Below are positions 16,254 to 24,538 of a DNA stretch of 64,000 nt, one piece after another. Within the stretch, counting starts at the first letter, position 1, and each line of letters begins with the position of its first letter. Under the pieces are notes generated by a model. The model was given only the letters and a program-made list of their open reading frames with translations, was not told the origin of the DNA and did not search any database. This DNA is from Streptomyces sp. yr375 (GTDB lineage: Bacteria > Actinomycetota > Actinomycetes > Streptomycetales > Streptomycetaceae): NCBI RefSeq assembly GCF_900110755.1, contig NZ_FOFF01000021.1:1-64000 (forward strand). Reading direction: 5' to 3'. A program made the position numbers and the translations under genes.

Positions 16254-17641
16254 GCGGTTCCGTCGAGGACGGTTACGCCGGAAAGGGTCCGGTGGCGAGC
16301 GGTTCCGTCGAGGAGGGGTGTGTGGAGAGCGGTTTCGTCGAGGCGGGTTACCGGGTCTGGGCCGTGGGGGGGCTGCCCGAGGTGCGGGGCGGGGACGATC
16401 TTGCCAAGCTGATCGCCGCCGCCGAGCCGGGGCTCGTCGACGGGGACGTGCTGCTCGTCACCTCGAAGATCGTCTCCAAGGCGGAGGGGCGGGTCGTCCG
16501 GGCGGCGGACCGGGAGGCCGCCATCGACGCCGAGACCATACGGGTCGTGGCCCGGCGCGGGACGCTGCGGATCGTCGAGAACCGGCAGGGCCTGGTGATG
16601 GCGGCGGCGGGCGTCGACGCCTCCAACACCCCTTCGGGGACGGTGCTGTTGCTGCCCGAGGACCCGGACGCGTCGGCGCGGGCGATCCGGGACGGGCTGC
16701 GGGACACGCTCGGGGTCGACGTCGGGGTCGTCGTCACCGACACCTTCGGGCGGCCCTGGCGCGCGGGGCTCACCGACGTGGCGATCGGCGCCGCCGGGGT
16801 GCGGGTGCTGGACGACCTGCGCGGGGGCACGGACGCGTACGGCAATCCGCTGAGCGCGACGGTCGTCGCCACGGCGGACGAGCTGGCCGCCGCCGGTGAT
16901 CTCGTGAAGGGGAAGGCCGCCGGGCTGCCCGTGGCCGTGGTGCGCGGGCTGGCGCATGTGGTGGCCGACGGGGAGGAGACCGCGGAGGGCGCGCGGGCCA
17001 TGGTGCGGGGGGCGCGCGACGACATGTTCCGGCTCGGGACGTCCGAGGCGGTGCGGCTGGCCGTCACGCAGCGGCGGACCGTGCGGTCCTTCACCGACGA
17101 GCCGGTCGATCCCGGGGCGGTGCGGCGGGCTGTGGCGGCGGCCGTCACCGCGCCGGCGCCGCATCACACGACGCCGTGGCGGTTCGTGCTGCTGGAGTCG
17201 GCGGAGGCGAGGGTCCGGCTGCTGGACGCCATGCGGGACGCGTGGATCGCGGATCTGCGGCGGGACGGGAAGTCCGCGGAGTCCATCGCCAAGCGGGTGC
17301 GGCGGGGGGACGTCCTGCGTACCGCGCCGTATCTGGTGGTGCCGTGCCTGGCGATGGACGGGGCGCACACCTACGGGGACGAGCGGCGGGACGCGGCCGA
17401 GCGGGAGATGTTCGTGGTCGCGGCCGGGGCCGGCGTGCAGAACTTCCTGGTCGCGCTGGCCGGGGAGCGGCTGGGGTCGGCGTGGGTGTCGTCGACCATG
17501 TTCTGCCGGGACGTGGTGCGGAAGGTGCTGGAGCTGCCGGAGGGGTGGGATCCGATGGGGGCGGTGGCGGTCGGGCACCCGGCGGTGGAGCCTCCGGCTC
17601 GGGGGGAGCGGGGGGTGGAGGGGTTTGTTGTGGTGCGGTGA
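16250..17641 (+). CDS. fbiB: F420:gamma-glutamyl ligase / nitroreductase-like protein
   Basis: FbiB adds gamma-linked glutamates to F420-0; its C-terminal FMN-binding nitroreductase domain reduces dehydro-F420. The N-terminal CofE-like domain starts at about residue 36 (VWAVGGLPEVR) and contains VLLVTSKIVSKAEGR, GVVVTDTFGRPWRAGLTDVA and GAAGVRVLDDLRGGTDAYG. The C-terminal domain starts near residue 265 with RRTVRSFTDEPVDPGAVRRA and TTPWRFVLLE. I start at the GTG at 16250, which overlaps the fbiA stop and has GAGGAGG upstream; a second good start is the GTG at 16322. The first 34 residues contain three copies of an SG(S/F)VE-type octapeptide that I do not know from other FbiB proteins. Total 463 residues. 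Confidence 0.92.
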   Translation: MSGSVEDGYAGKGPVASGSVEEGCVESGFVEAGYRVWAVGGLPEVRGGDDLAKLIAAAEPGLVDGDVLLVTSKIVSKAEGRVVRAADREAAIDAETIRVVARRGTLRIVENRQGLVMAAAGVDASNTPSGTVLLLPEDPDASARAIRDGLRDTLGVDVGVVVTDTFGRPWRAGLTDVAIGAAGVRVLDDLRGGTDAYGNPLSATVVATADELAAAGDLVKGKAAGLPVAVVRGLAHVVADGEETAEGARAMVRGARDDMFRLGTSEAVRLAVTQRRTVRSFTDEPVDPGAVRRAVAAAVTAPAPHHTTPWRFVLLESAEARVRLLDAMRDAWIADLRRDGKSAESIAKRVRRGDVLRTAPYLVVPCLAMDGAHTYGDERRDAAEREMFVVAAGAGVQNFLVALAGERLGSAWVSSTMFCRDVVRKVLELPEGWDPMGAVAVGHPAVEPPARGERGVEGFVVVR

Positions 17642-17790
17642 GGTGCGGTGAGGTGCGGTGCGGTGCGGTGGGGGGAACGGGGGGTGACGTGGGTGGTTCG
17701 GTGAGGTGCGTGGTGCGGTGCGTGGTTCGGTGAGGTGCGTGGTTCGGTGACGGCCTCGTGCGGTTACGGGCCTCGTGCGGTGAGGAACGT
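17640..17790. repeat. Low-complexity GGTGCGGT/GGTTCGGT repeat region
   Basis: Directly after fbiB, irregular tandem copies of short units such as GAGGTGCGGT and GTGGTTCGGT fill about 150 bases up to the glycosylase gene. No gene is visible. The repeats might fold or simply reflect slippage. Confidence 0.7.
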
Positions 17791-17836
17791 GTGCCTACTC
17801 TCTTAGCAGCCTCTTCGTCGATCCCGGGACTTCATC

Positions 17837-18850
17837 GTGGCAGGACGGTTCTCTCCCCGGCCCACGCGTACGACCGTGCGCGGTGGGTATGTCGGGGTGC
17901 CTCGGCAGGGTTCCGGGGCGGGGGCTGATGAGGCTGGGCTGGTGCGGGAGTACGTACCGGACGGGGCGCTTGATCTTGGGCTGGTGCTGGGGCCGCTTCG
18001 GCGGGGGCCCGGTGATCCCACGTTCCGGGTGATGCCGGACGGGTCCGTGTGGCGGGCCAGTCTCACGCCTGCCGGGCCGGGGACGTTGCGGGTCGCCGCG
18101 GTGGACGGTGGTGGTGTGGTGCGGGGGGAGGCCTGGGGGCCGGGGGCCAAGTGGTTGCTGGAGCGGTTGCCGGAGTTGCTCGGGGCCGCTGACGCGCCGG
18201 AGGCGTTCGTGCCTCGGCATCGGGTGGTCGCGGTGGCCCGGCATCGGCGGCCGGGGCTCAGGCTGACGCGGACCGGGCTGGTGCTGGAGTCGTTGATCCC
18301 GTCCGTGCTGGAGCAGAAGGTCACGACCGACGAGGCGTATCGGGCGTGGCGGTTGCTGGTGCGGAAGTTCGGGGAGCCGGCGCCGGGGCCTGCGGCGGGT
18401 GGGCGGCTGTGGGTGATGCCGGCGCCTCGGGCGTGGGCGTTGATTCCGTCGTGGGAGTGGCATCGGGCGGGTGTCGACGACAAGCGGGCGGCGACGATTC
18501 TGCGGGCCGTGCGGGTGGCGGGGCGGATGGAGGAGGCGGTGGGGATGACTGCGGAGGATGCGCGGGCTCGGTTGGAGGTGGTGCCGGGGGTCGGGCCGTG
18601 GACGTCGGCGGAGACCGTGCAGCGCAGTCATGGGGCGGCGGATGCGGTGACGGTGGGGGATCTGCATCTGCCGGGGATCGTGGGGTGGGCGTTGGCGGGG
18701 GATCGGGGGGCTGATGATGCGGTGATGTTGGAGTTGTTGGAGCCGTATGCAGGGCAGCGGCATCGGGCGGCTCGGTTGATCTTGTTGAGTGGGAGGGTGC
18801 CGGGGCGGCGGGGGCCGCGGATGCGGCGCGGGGATATCGGGGGGTTGTGA
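17837..18850 (+). CDS. DNA-3-methyladenine glycosylase II (AlkA-like, HhH-GPD)
   Basis: A 337-residue base-excision repair glycosylase. It has the helix-hairpin-helix core LEVVPGVGPWTSAETVQRS followed by AVTVGDLHLPGIV, whose Asp is the catalytic residue of the HhH-GPD superfamily. Upstream is the segment VLESLIPSVLEQKVTTDEAY, typical of AlkA relatives that excise alkylated purines, and a first beta-rich domain from about residue 30. The start MAGRFSPRPTRTTVRGG is an ATG at 17837. No iron-sulphur cysteines follow the domain. It stands alone between the repeat region and a dispersed intergenic element. Confidence 0.87.
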   Translation: MAGRFSPRPTRTTVRGGYVGVPRQGSGAGADEAGLVREYVPDGALDLGLVLGPLRRGPGDPTFRVMPDGSVWRASLTPAGPGTLRVAAVDGGGVVRGEAWGPGAKWLLERLPELLGAADAPEAFVPRHRVVAVARHRRPGLRLTRTGLVLESLIPSVLEQKVTTDEAYRAWRLLVRKFGEPAPGPAAGGRLWVMPAPRAWALIPSWEWHRAGVDDKRAATILRAVRVAGRMEEAVGMTAEDARARLEVVPGVGPWTSAETVQRSHGAADAVTVGDLHLPGIVGWALAGDRGADDAVMLELLEPYAGQRHRAARLILLSGRVPGRRGPRMRRGDIGGL

Positions 18851-18899
18851 GGCGGTCTGCGACGGCGGGGGGAGGGGAGTTCGCCCCCGCCGCCCCTAC

Positions 18900-19055
18900 C
18901 CGTCCCATCCCCAGGGGCGCTGCCCCTTCGGCCTCGCCAGGGGGCTCTGCCCCCTGGACCCCCGTCGGCGCTGAAGGGGCCTCGTCCTCAATCGCCGGAC
19001 GGGCTGGAGTGTCCGGCCCTCGTCCTCAAACGCACCCCCACCCAACGGGCTGAAC
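18900..19055. repeat. Dispersed intergenic repeat, copy A
   Basis: GC-rich element with short inverted repeats (GGGGCGCTGCCCC and AGGGGGCTCTGCCCCCT) followed by a conserved stretch containing GGGGCCTCGTCCTCAA and CGCCGGACGGGCTG. Related copies occur at 22817-22893 and 46342-46432. In this copy the CTCGTCCTCAA part appears twice. It lies between convergent genes and could also serve as a terminator. Confidence 0.8.
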
Positions 19056-19066
19056 GGCAACCCCGG

Positions 19067-20149
19067 CTACTGGTCCGACGAGAAGCGGACTGCGCCTGCT
19101 GGGATTTTTGCGTTGCACCAGATTCTGGCGCCCTCGCGGAGTTCGTTGTCGGGGCCGATGATGGCGTCGTCGCCGATGACCGTGCCGGTGAGGACGGAGC
19201 GTTCGCCTACTCGGGCTCGGGTGCCTATGAGGGAGTCCGTGATGACGGCGCCGGGTTCGATGACGGCGCCCGGGAGGATCGTAGAGCCGAAGACCCGCGT
19301 GCCCTCCGCCACGTACGCGCCCTCGCCGACCACCGTGCCGCCGGTCAGTTTGGCGTCGGGGGCGACCCTGGCCGTCGGGAGGACCAGGCGGTCGCCGCAG
19401 CGGCCGGGGACCGCCGGGGACGGGGCTCGGCCGAGTACGAGGTCCGCCGAGCCTCGGACGAAGGCCGCCGGGGTGCCCAGGTCCAGCCAGTACGTCGAGT
19501 CGACCATGCCCTGGAGGTGGGCTCCGGCGGCGAGGAGGTCGGGGAACGTCTCGCGTTCCACCGACACCGGGCGGCCGAGCGGGATCGTGTCGATGACCGA
19601 GCGGCGGAAGACGTACGCCCCCGCGTTGATCTGGTCGGTGACGATCTCCTCGGGGGTCTGGGGTTTTTCGAGGAAGGCGAGGACTCTGCCGGTCTCGTCC
19701 GTGGGGACCAGGCCGTACGCCCTCGGGTCCGTCACCTTGGTGAGGTGCAGGGAGACGTCCGCGCCCGTCGTCTCGTGCGTGGCGACCAGTCGTCTGATGT
19801 CCAGGCCGGTGAGGATGTCGCCGTTGAAGACCAGGACCGGGTCGTCCGGGGACGAGGTAAGGCGGGACGCCACGTTGCGGATCGCCCCGCCGGTGCCGAG
19901 GGGTTCGTCCTCCGTCACGTACTCGATGTGCAGGCCCAGGGCCGCGCCGTCGCCGAAGTACGGTTCGAAGACCTCCGCCAGATAGCTCGTCGCCAGGACG
20001 ATGTGGTCCACGCCCGCCGCTCTCGCCCGCGCCAGTTGGTGCGTGAGGAACGGCACCCCCGCCGCCCTGACCATGGGTTTGGGCGTGTGCACCGTGAGGG
20101 GGCGCAACCGGGTGCCCTTGCCGCCGACCAGGAGGATCGCTTCTGTCAC
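19067..20149 (-). CDS. NDP-sugar pyrophosphorylase, probable mannose-1-phosphate guanylyltransferase
   Basis: A 360-residue nucleotidyltransferase joining a sugar-1-phosphate to an NTP. The N-terminal domain has the catalytic motif GGKGTRLRPLTVHTPKPMV at residues 9-27 (GxGxRLxPLT-PKP), VLVFNGDILTGLDI with the metal Asp, and FLEKPQTPE; the C-terminal part, from about residue 250, is a left-handed beta-helix of hexapeptide repeats (GGTVVGEGAYVAEGTRVFG). The actinomycete enzyme of this shape (Rv3264c type) makes GDP-mannose, which would complete the ManA-ManB route encoded nearby. GDP-mannose is the donor for phosphomannolipids and protein O-mannosylation. The exact nucleotide is inferred, not read. 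Confidence 0.85.
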   Translation of the reverse strand: MTEAILLVGGKGTRLRPLTVHTPKPMVRAAGVPFLTHQLARARAAGVDHIVLATSYLAEVFEPYFGDGAALGLHIEYVTEDEPLGTGGAIRNVASRLTSSPDDPVLVFNGDILTGLDIRRLVATHETTGADVSLHLTKVTDPRAYGLVPTDETGRVLAFLEKPQTPEEIVTDQINAGAYVFRRSVIDTIPLGRPVSVERETFPDLLAAGAHLQGMVDSTYWLDLGTPAAFVRGSADLVLGRAPSPAVPGRCGDRLVLPTARVAPDAKLTGGTVVGEGAYVAEGTRVFGSTILPGAVIEPGAVITDSLIGTRARVGERSVLTGTVIGDDAIIGPDNELREGARIWCNAKIPAGAVRFSSDQ

Positions 20150-20335
20150 CTTCGTCTCTGCTTCCTGCCGGGACCGGCCGAACTGTCTTTCGACCGGCCA
20201 GTGTATGCAGACCGTTTGCAGACTGTGTGCAGACCGCTGTGCGGTGGCTTCCAGGTCGTTGGTGGTTCGTGCCGGTCCCGGTTCCGGTTACGGTCTCGGT
20301 TCCGGTTCCCGGTGTGCTTCGGTCGTTCGCTTGCC

Positions 20336-21868
20336 TCAGCGGCCCTGGTAGCGCGCCGCGGTCGTGCGGGCCGAGCCGAGCTTGCCGTAGAGCTGCTTTC
20401 CCGGGCATTCGGTGGCGAAGCCGTCCCGGTGACCTGAGATCACGTCGAGCCGTACGTTCTTTCCCTTTGCGTAGAGATTGCCACCCCCGGACTTCAGGTA
20501 TGTCTTGGCGTTCGGATTCGCGCCGAAGACACCCAGCTTCCACGCCGTCAGCCGTGCGATGGCCGTGACCGTCGCGGCGGTCGGCTTGGCGCTGGTGAAC
20601 GTGCCGAGGACGGCGATGCCCATGCTGTTGGTGTTGAAACCGAGGGTGTGAGCGCCCAGGACCGGCTTCGCCACTCCCCCGGCGCGGCCCTCGTAGATGG
20701 TGCCGCACTTGTCGACGAGGAAGTTGTAGCCGATGTCGCGCCAGCCCATGCTCTTGACGTGGTAGCGGTAGATACCGCGGATGACGGACGGGGCCTCGGA
20801 GCACTTGTAGCTGTTGCCCGTCGCCGTGTGGTGCACGAACGCCGCCTTGACCGTCGTCGTGTAGCGGAAGCCGCTCTCCCGCACGCTCTCGTCCGCGCCC
20901 CAGCCGCGCCGCGTGACGATGCTCGGGCGCGGGCCGATGTACGGCTTCGCCCGCTGGGCGGGGGTCAACTCGGCCGCGCGCAGGGCGAAGAGCTCGCGTT
21001 CGGTGCCCGCGCGGTCCAGGGCGGGGATCTCCGTGGCGCCCAGGGGGGCGAGGGGGGTGTTCGCTGCCGAGGCCTCCGTCGTCTCGGGGGTCATCGGTAC
21101 GGCGTCAACTGTCGTGGTGGGGGCGCCGGGTGTTGTGGGGGGTGGGTCGGCCTTCGCGGCCGTTTCCGTGGTCGGGGGTTGGGGGCCGCTGCGCTGTGCG
21201 CCGGCGGGGGCGTGTTCGGGGGTGGCTTCTCCTGGGTCTACCAGGTCCAGGCGCAGGCCTGACGGGAGGGGGGCGGCCGTCGAGAGGGTGCGGGTGCCCC
21301 GGCTCGTCTCCTCCGTACGGCGTTCCGTGTCCGGGTGGACTCGGACCTCCACGCCGTCGGAGTCGCCGACCCAGAGCGGGGCCGTGGCCCCGTGGACCCG
21401 TCCCGAGACGCTCTCGGGGGTGCCGGGGTCGGCGCCGTGGTCCGCGTTGTGGGTCTCGACGTCCTGCCAGTCGGACCAGCCGCCGGTGCCGGCCGCGCGG
21501 GTGCGGACCTGGACTCGGCCGTGGAGTTCGGTGCCCGGGTCGTCCCAGACGACGCCGAGGAGCGAGAAGTGGCGTACGTCCCGGCGGGGCAGGCCCCGGT
21601 CGGAACCGGTGCCTCCGGTGCCGCCGATGGCACGGTCGCCGGTGAGGGGGGTCAGGGGCAGCGACTGGGTGCTGCCCGGGAGGTCGGGGAGGTCGGGGAG
21701 GGATCTTGTCGGTGGGGTGTCTGGGCTTGTGGCCCTGGCCGTCCCGGCGAGCGCCGCCTCCGCGGCCGGCGCCGGTCGCACCGTCGCCGCGGTGGCGGAG
21801 GGGGTCAGCGGGAGGGCGAGAGCCGCCACGCAGGTGACACCGATCGAGGAAGCAAGCAATCCACGCAT
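20336..21868 (-). CDS. Secreted peptidoglycan recognition protein / N-acetylmuramoyl-L-alanine amidase
   Basis: A 510-residue exported protein. Signal peptide MRGLLASSIGVTCVAALALP ending in TPSATA, then a long low-complexity and beta-rich N-terminal region, then the PGRP/amidase-2 domain from about residue 330: RRGWGADESVRESGFRYTTT, the zinc His pair in AAFVHHTATGNSY, GWRDIGYNFLVDKCGTIYEG and SGHRDGFATECPGKQLYG. Two Cys pairs are present. The ATG at 21868 has AGGA eight bases upstream; the frame is open further left without similarity, and alternative starts lie at 21886 and 21892. It probably trims peptide stems from peptidoglycan outside the cell. Divergent from the TIGR03089 gene. Confidence 0.88.
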   Translation of the reverse strand: MRGLLASSIGVTCVAALALPLTPSATAATVRPAPAAEAALAGTARATSPDTPPTRSLPDLPDLPGSTQSLPLTPLTGDRAIGGTGGTGSDRGLPRRDVRHFSLLGVVWDDPGTELHGRVQVRTRAAGTGGWSDWQDVETHNADHGADPGTPESVSGRVHGATAPLWVGDSDGVEVRVHPDTERRTEETSRGTRTLSTAAPLPSGLRLDLVDPGEATPEHAPAGAQRSGPQPPTTETAAKADPPPTTPGAPTTTVDAVPMTPETTEASAANTPLAPLGATEIPALDRAGTERELFALRAAELTPAQRAKPYIGPRPSIVTRRGWGADESVRESGFRYTTTVKAAFVHHTATGNSYKCSEAPSVIRGIYRYHVKSMGWRDIGYNFLVDKCGTIYEGRAGGVAKPVLGAHTLGFNTNSMGIAVLGTFTSAKPTAATVTAIARLTAWKLGVFGANPNAKTYLKSGGGNLYAKGKNVRLDVISGHRDGFATECPGKQLYGKLGSARTTAARYQGR

Positions 21869-22017
21869 GCCACCGATCCTGGACATAGTCATACATTTCT
21901 GTCCATCGGGGAATTGACGGGGCGTCGGGCGCGTTCCGCCGAACCGGTGGCCCCAAGACGGCTCCCGGAGGGTCCGGCGACGCGTGCGGCGGTGGGGCGG
22001 CGCGTACGCTTGCGCGG

Positions 22018-22776
22018 GTGACTGCCACCGATCGCACCCCTGCCGACCTGCTGCGTTCCGCGCTGGCCGCGGACCCCGCGCGGCCCCTGGTGACCTTCTA
22101 CGACGACGCCACGGGCGAGCGGGTCGAATTGTCCGTGGCCACCTTCGCCAACTGGGTGGCCAAGACCGCGAACCTCCTCCAGGACGGGCTGTCCGCCGAA
22201 CCCGGCGACCGGGTCGCACTGCTGCTGCCCGCGCACTGGCAGACGGCGGTGTGGCTGCTGGCGTGTTCGTCGGTCGGGGTCGTCGCGGACGTGGCCGGGG
22301 ATCCGGCGCGGGCCGATTTCGTCGTCGCCGGGCCGGGTTCGTTCGAGGCGGGGCTGGCGTGTCGGGGGGAGCGGTACGCGCTGTCGTTGGCGCCGCTCGG
22401 GCGGCGGTTCGTGCCGGGTCCTCCGGAGGGGTACGACGACTATGCCGTGAACGTGCCGAGTTTCGGGGACCGGTTCGTGCCGTACGTGCCTGTCGATCCC
22501 GAGGCGGCTGCGTTGATCGTGGCCGGGGGTGAGTACAGCGGGGCCGAGGTGGTCGCTCGGGCGCGGGCGGAGGCGTCTGGGCTGGGGTTGACGGGGCCTG
22601 GGGCTCGGTTGTTGTCGGGGGTGGGGTACGACACGTGGGAGGGGTTGAGTGCCGGGTTGTACGCGCCGTTGGCCAGTGGGGGGTCTGTGGTGTTGTGTCG
22701 GAATCTGGCGGGGGTGGGTGAGGAGGCGTTGGCGAAGCGGATCGAGAGTGAGCGGGTTTCTGTGACCGTTCTTTGA
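22018..22776 (+). CDS. TIGR03089 family protein, truncated acyl-CoA-synthetase-like
   Basis: A 252-residue protein resembling the N-terminal part of AMP-forming acyl-CoA synthetases but lacking the ATP-binding P-loop and the C-terminal domain, as is typical of actinobacterial TIGR03089. The start VTATDRTPADLLRSALAADP (GTG) is followed by VTFYDDATGERVELSVATFA and ANLLQDGLSAEPGDRVALLL, as in the acyl-adenylate fold. Function is unknown and it is likely non-catalytic. The gene stands between the PGRP gene and an intergenic repeat, and its codon use becomes richer in GGG/TTG at the 3' end than in its first half. Confidence 0.82.
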   Translation: MTATDRTPADLLRSALAADPARPLVTFYDDATGERVELSVATFANWVAKTANLLQDGLSAEPGDRVALLLPAHWQTAVWLLACSSVGVVADVAGDPARADFVVAGPGSFEAGLACRGERYALSLAPLGRRFVPGPPEGYDDYAVNVPSFGDRFVPYVPVDPEAAALIVAGGEYSGAEVVARARAEASGLGLTGPGARLLSGVGYDTWEGLSAGLYAPLASGGSVVLCRNLAGVGEEALAKRIESERVSVTVL

Positions 22777-22816
22777 GGTGCCCTTCGCTGGTCAGGCGCC
22801 CGGTGTTGATGCCGGC

Positions 22817-22893
22817 CTTGCTGGGGGCTGCCGCCCCCAGGCCCCCGCTTCGGCCCTTAAGGGGCCTCGTCCTCAAACGCCGGACGGGCTGAG
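22817..22893. repeat. Dispersed intergenic repeat, copy B
   Basis: Best-preserved copy. A short inverted repeat, GGGGGCTGCCGCCCCC, is followed by GCCCCCGCTTCGGCCCTTAA, GGGGCCTCGTCCTCAA and CGCCGGACGGGCTGA. Located just after the TIGR03089 gene. Similar to 18900-19055 and 46342-46432. Confidence 0.85.
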
Positions 22894-23044
22894 AGCAGGC
22901 ACCCTCGCGACCGGCGGTCCCACCTCACCCCCTCACGCTCCCCCTCACCCATTCAGCCCACCCCCACCCCCCTACACCCCCCACTTCGCGCCATCGTCGT
23001 AAGAGCAGCTCTGTATGCCGTGCGGCGACGTGGGAGGGGGTGGG

Positions 23045-24295
23045 ATGGACGTGAGGCGGTTCGTGAGGTGGTCCGGGCGGCGGTGGCCTCGGGAGCCGGG
23101 GCCGCCTCGACGGGTTCGGGGGCGGCCGATGGTTCGGGGGCGGCGGCGGTGGGTGCGGTACGGGGTCGGGGGTGTTGCCGTCGCTGTGCTGGGGGTCGGG
23201 GTTGCCGGGTGGGTCGTCTACGTGAAGCTCGATGGGAACATCACTCGGGATGACGCCGCCGCCGCGGAGTTGGCGCGGTATGCGAAGGAGCGGCCGACCT
23301 CGTTGGTGAAGGACGCGCAGAACATCCTGCTCATCGGGTCGGACTCGCGGGCCGGGGACGGGAACGCGGAGTACGGGCGGGACTCCGGGACCGAGCGGTC
23401 GGACACGGCGATCCTGTTGCATCTGGCGGCCGGGAGAGGGAGTGCCACCGCCGTTTCGCTGCCTCGCGACTTGATGGTGCAGGTGCCGGCTTGTCTGCGG
23501 GGCGACGGGAAGCGGGCCGGGCCGATGTTCGCGATGTTCAACTACGCCTTCCAGACCGGGGGTTCGGCCTGCACGATCCGGACCGTGGAGAAGCTGACCG
23601 GGGTGCGGATCGATCATCACGTCGTCGTCGACTTCAGCGGGTTCAAGGATGTCGTCGACGCCGTGGACGGGGTCGAGGTCTGTCTGCGCGAGCCCATCGA
23701 CGACAAGGCGGCCAAGCTGCGGCTGCCGGCCGGGAAGGTCACGCTCGACGGGGAGCAGGCACTCGGGTACGTGCGGGCCCGTAAGTCACTCGGGGACGGG
23801 AGTGACACCGACCGGATGGAACGGCAGCAGCGGTTCCTGGGGGCGCTCGTCAACAAGGTGCAGAGCAATGACGTCCTGCTGAACCCGGTGAAGCTGTATC
23901 CGGTGCTGGACGCGGCCACGTCCTCACTCACCACCGACCCGGATCTGGCGAGTCTGCGCGGACTCTACGAACTCGTGCGCGGTCTGCGAGACATTCCCAC
24001 CGAACATGTGCAATTCCTGACCGTTCCACGGGAGTCGTACGTCTACAACGCCAATCGCGACCAACTGGTGGAGCCCGAGGCGGAAAAACTCTTCGAACGG
24101 CTGCGGACGGACATGCCGGTCGCGGTTTCTCAGGAACTTCCCACGAAATCCGACTCTTCGGGCTCTCCGAAGTCGGGTGACCACGGGCCGTATCGACCGC
24201 CGGGCGGGACCCCTGCGGCTTACGGTGCGGTTTCGCCCGCTCCGCCCGCTCCGACCTTCCCCGGGAACACCGCCGCCGAGGACGGCTGCGGGTAA
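23045..24295 (+). CDS. LCP (LytR-CpsA-Psr) family protein 1
   Basis: Membrane-anchored phosphotransferase of the kind that attaches anionic or glycan polymers from lipid carriers to peptidoglycan. Arg-rich cytoplasmic N-terminus, one membrane helix at about residues 39-60 (GVGGVAVAVLGVGVAGWVVY region), then the extracellular LCP domain with NILLIGSDSRAGDGN, SDTAILLHLAAG, TAVSLPRDLMVQVP and ALGYVRARKSLGDGSDTDR. The arginines of SDSR, LPRD and VRAR are the conserved pyrophosphate-binding positions. No LytR_C domain; the tail is Pro-rich with a terminal CG. The ATG at 23045 is chosen for the GGAGGGGG just upstream (416 residues); the frame is open to 23015. Confidence 0.92.
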   Translation: MDVRRFVRWSGRRWPREPGPPRRVRGRPMVRGRRRWVRYGVGGVAVAVLGVGVAGWVVYVKLDGNITRDDAAAAELARYAKERPTSLVKDAQNILLIGSDSRAGDGNAEYGRDSGTERSDTAILLHLAAGRGSATAVSLPRDLMVQVPACLRGDGKRAGPMFAMFNYAFQTGGSACTIRTVEKLTGVRIDHHVVVDFSGFKDVVDAVDGVEVCLREPIDDKAAKLRLPAGKVTLDGEQALGYVRARKSLGDGSDTDRMERQQRFLGALVNKVQSNDVLLNPVKLYPVLDAATSSLTTDPDLASLRGLYELVRGLRDIPTEHVQFLTVPRESYVYNANRDQLVEPEAEKLFERLRTDMPVAVSQELPTKSDSSGSPKSGDHGPYRPPGGTPAAYGAVSPAPPAPTFPGNTAAEDGCG

Positions 24296-24538
24296 AACGC
24301 TTGCCAAACCCAGACCTTCCGGGGAACTGGAGTTCAAAGAAATAGGGCGGATTGCCCGCTTGTAGGGGCGTGGAATGTGTCACGGGCGTCGCTCGACGCC
24401 GAACCGGGCGGATAGTGTGAGCGATCCGGTGCACCCGGCCGCGAGGTCATTCCCCGGGTCGTGCATCGGTGACCGAGACCCGAGCGCCTTTGAGGGGGGA
24501 AAGGCGCCGCGTGGCCCCGACGGAGGATTCTGAGAACC

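Noticed and set aside
17640..17790. Possible extension of the AlkA-like gene or a small gene in the GGTGCGGT repeats
   Set aside because: The repeat gives stop codons in useful frames and only Val/Arg/Cys/Gly filler elsewhere; the glycosylase ATG at 17837 fits the domain.
22018..22776. TIGR03089 gene as a truncated pseudogene of an acyl-CoA synthetase
   Set aside because: The short form is the normal length for this actinobacterial family as I remember it, and the frame is intact.
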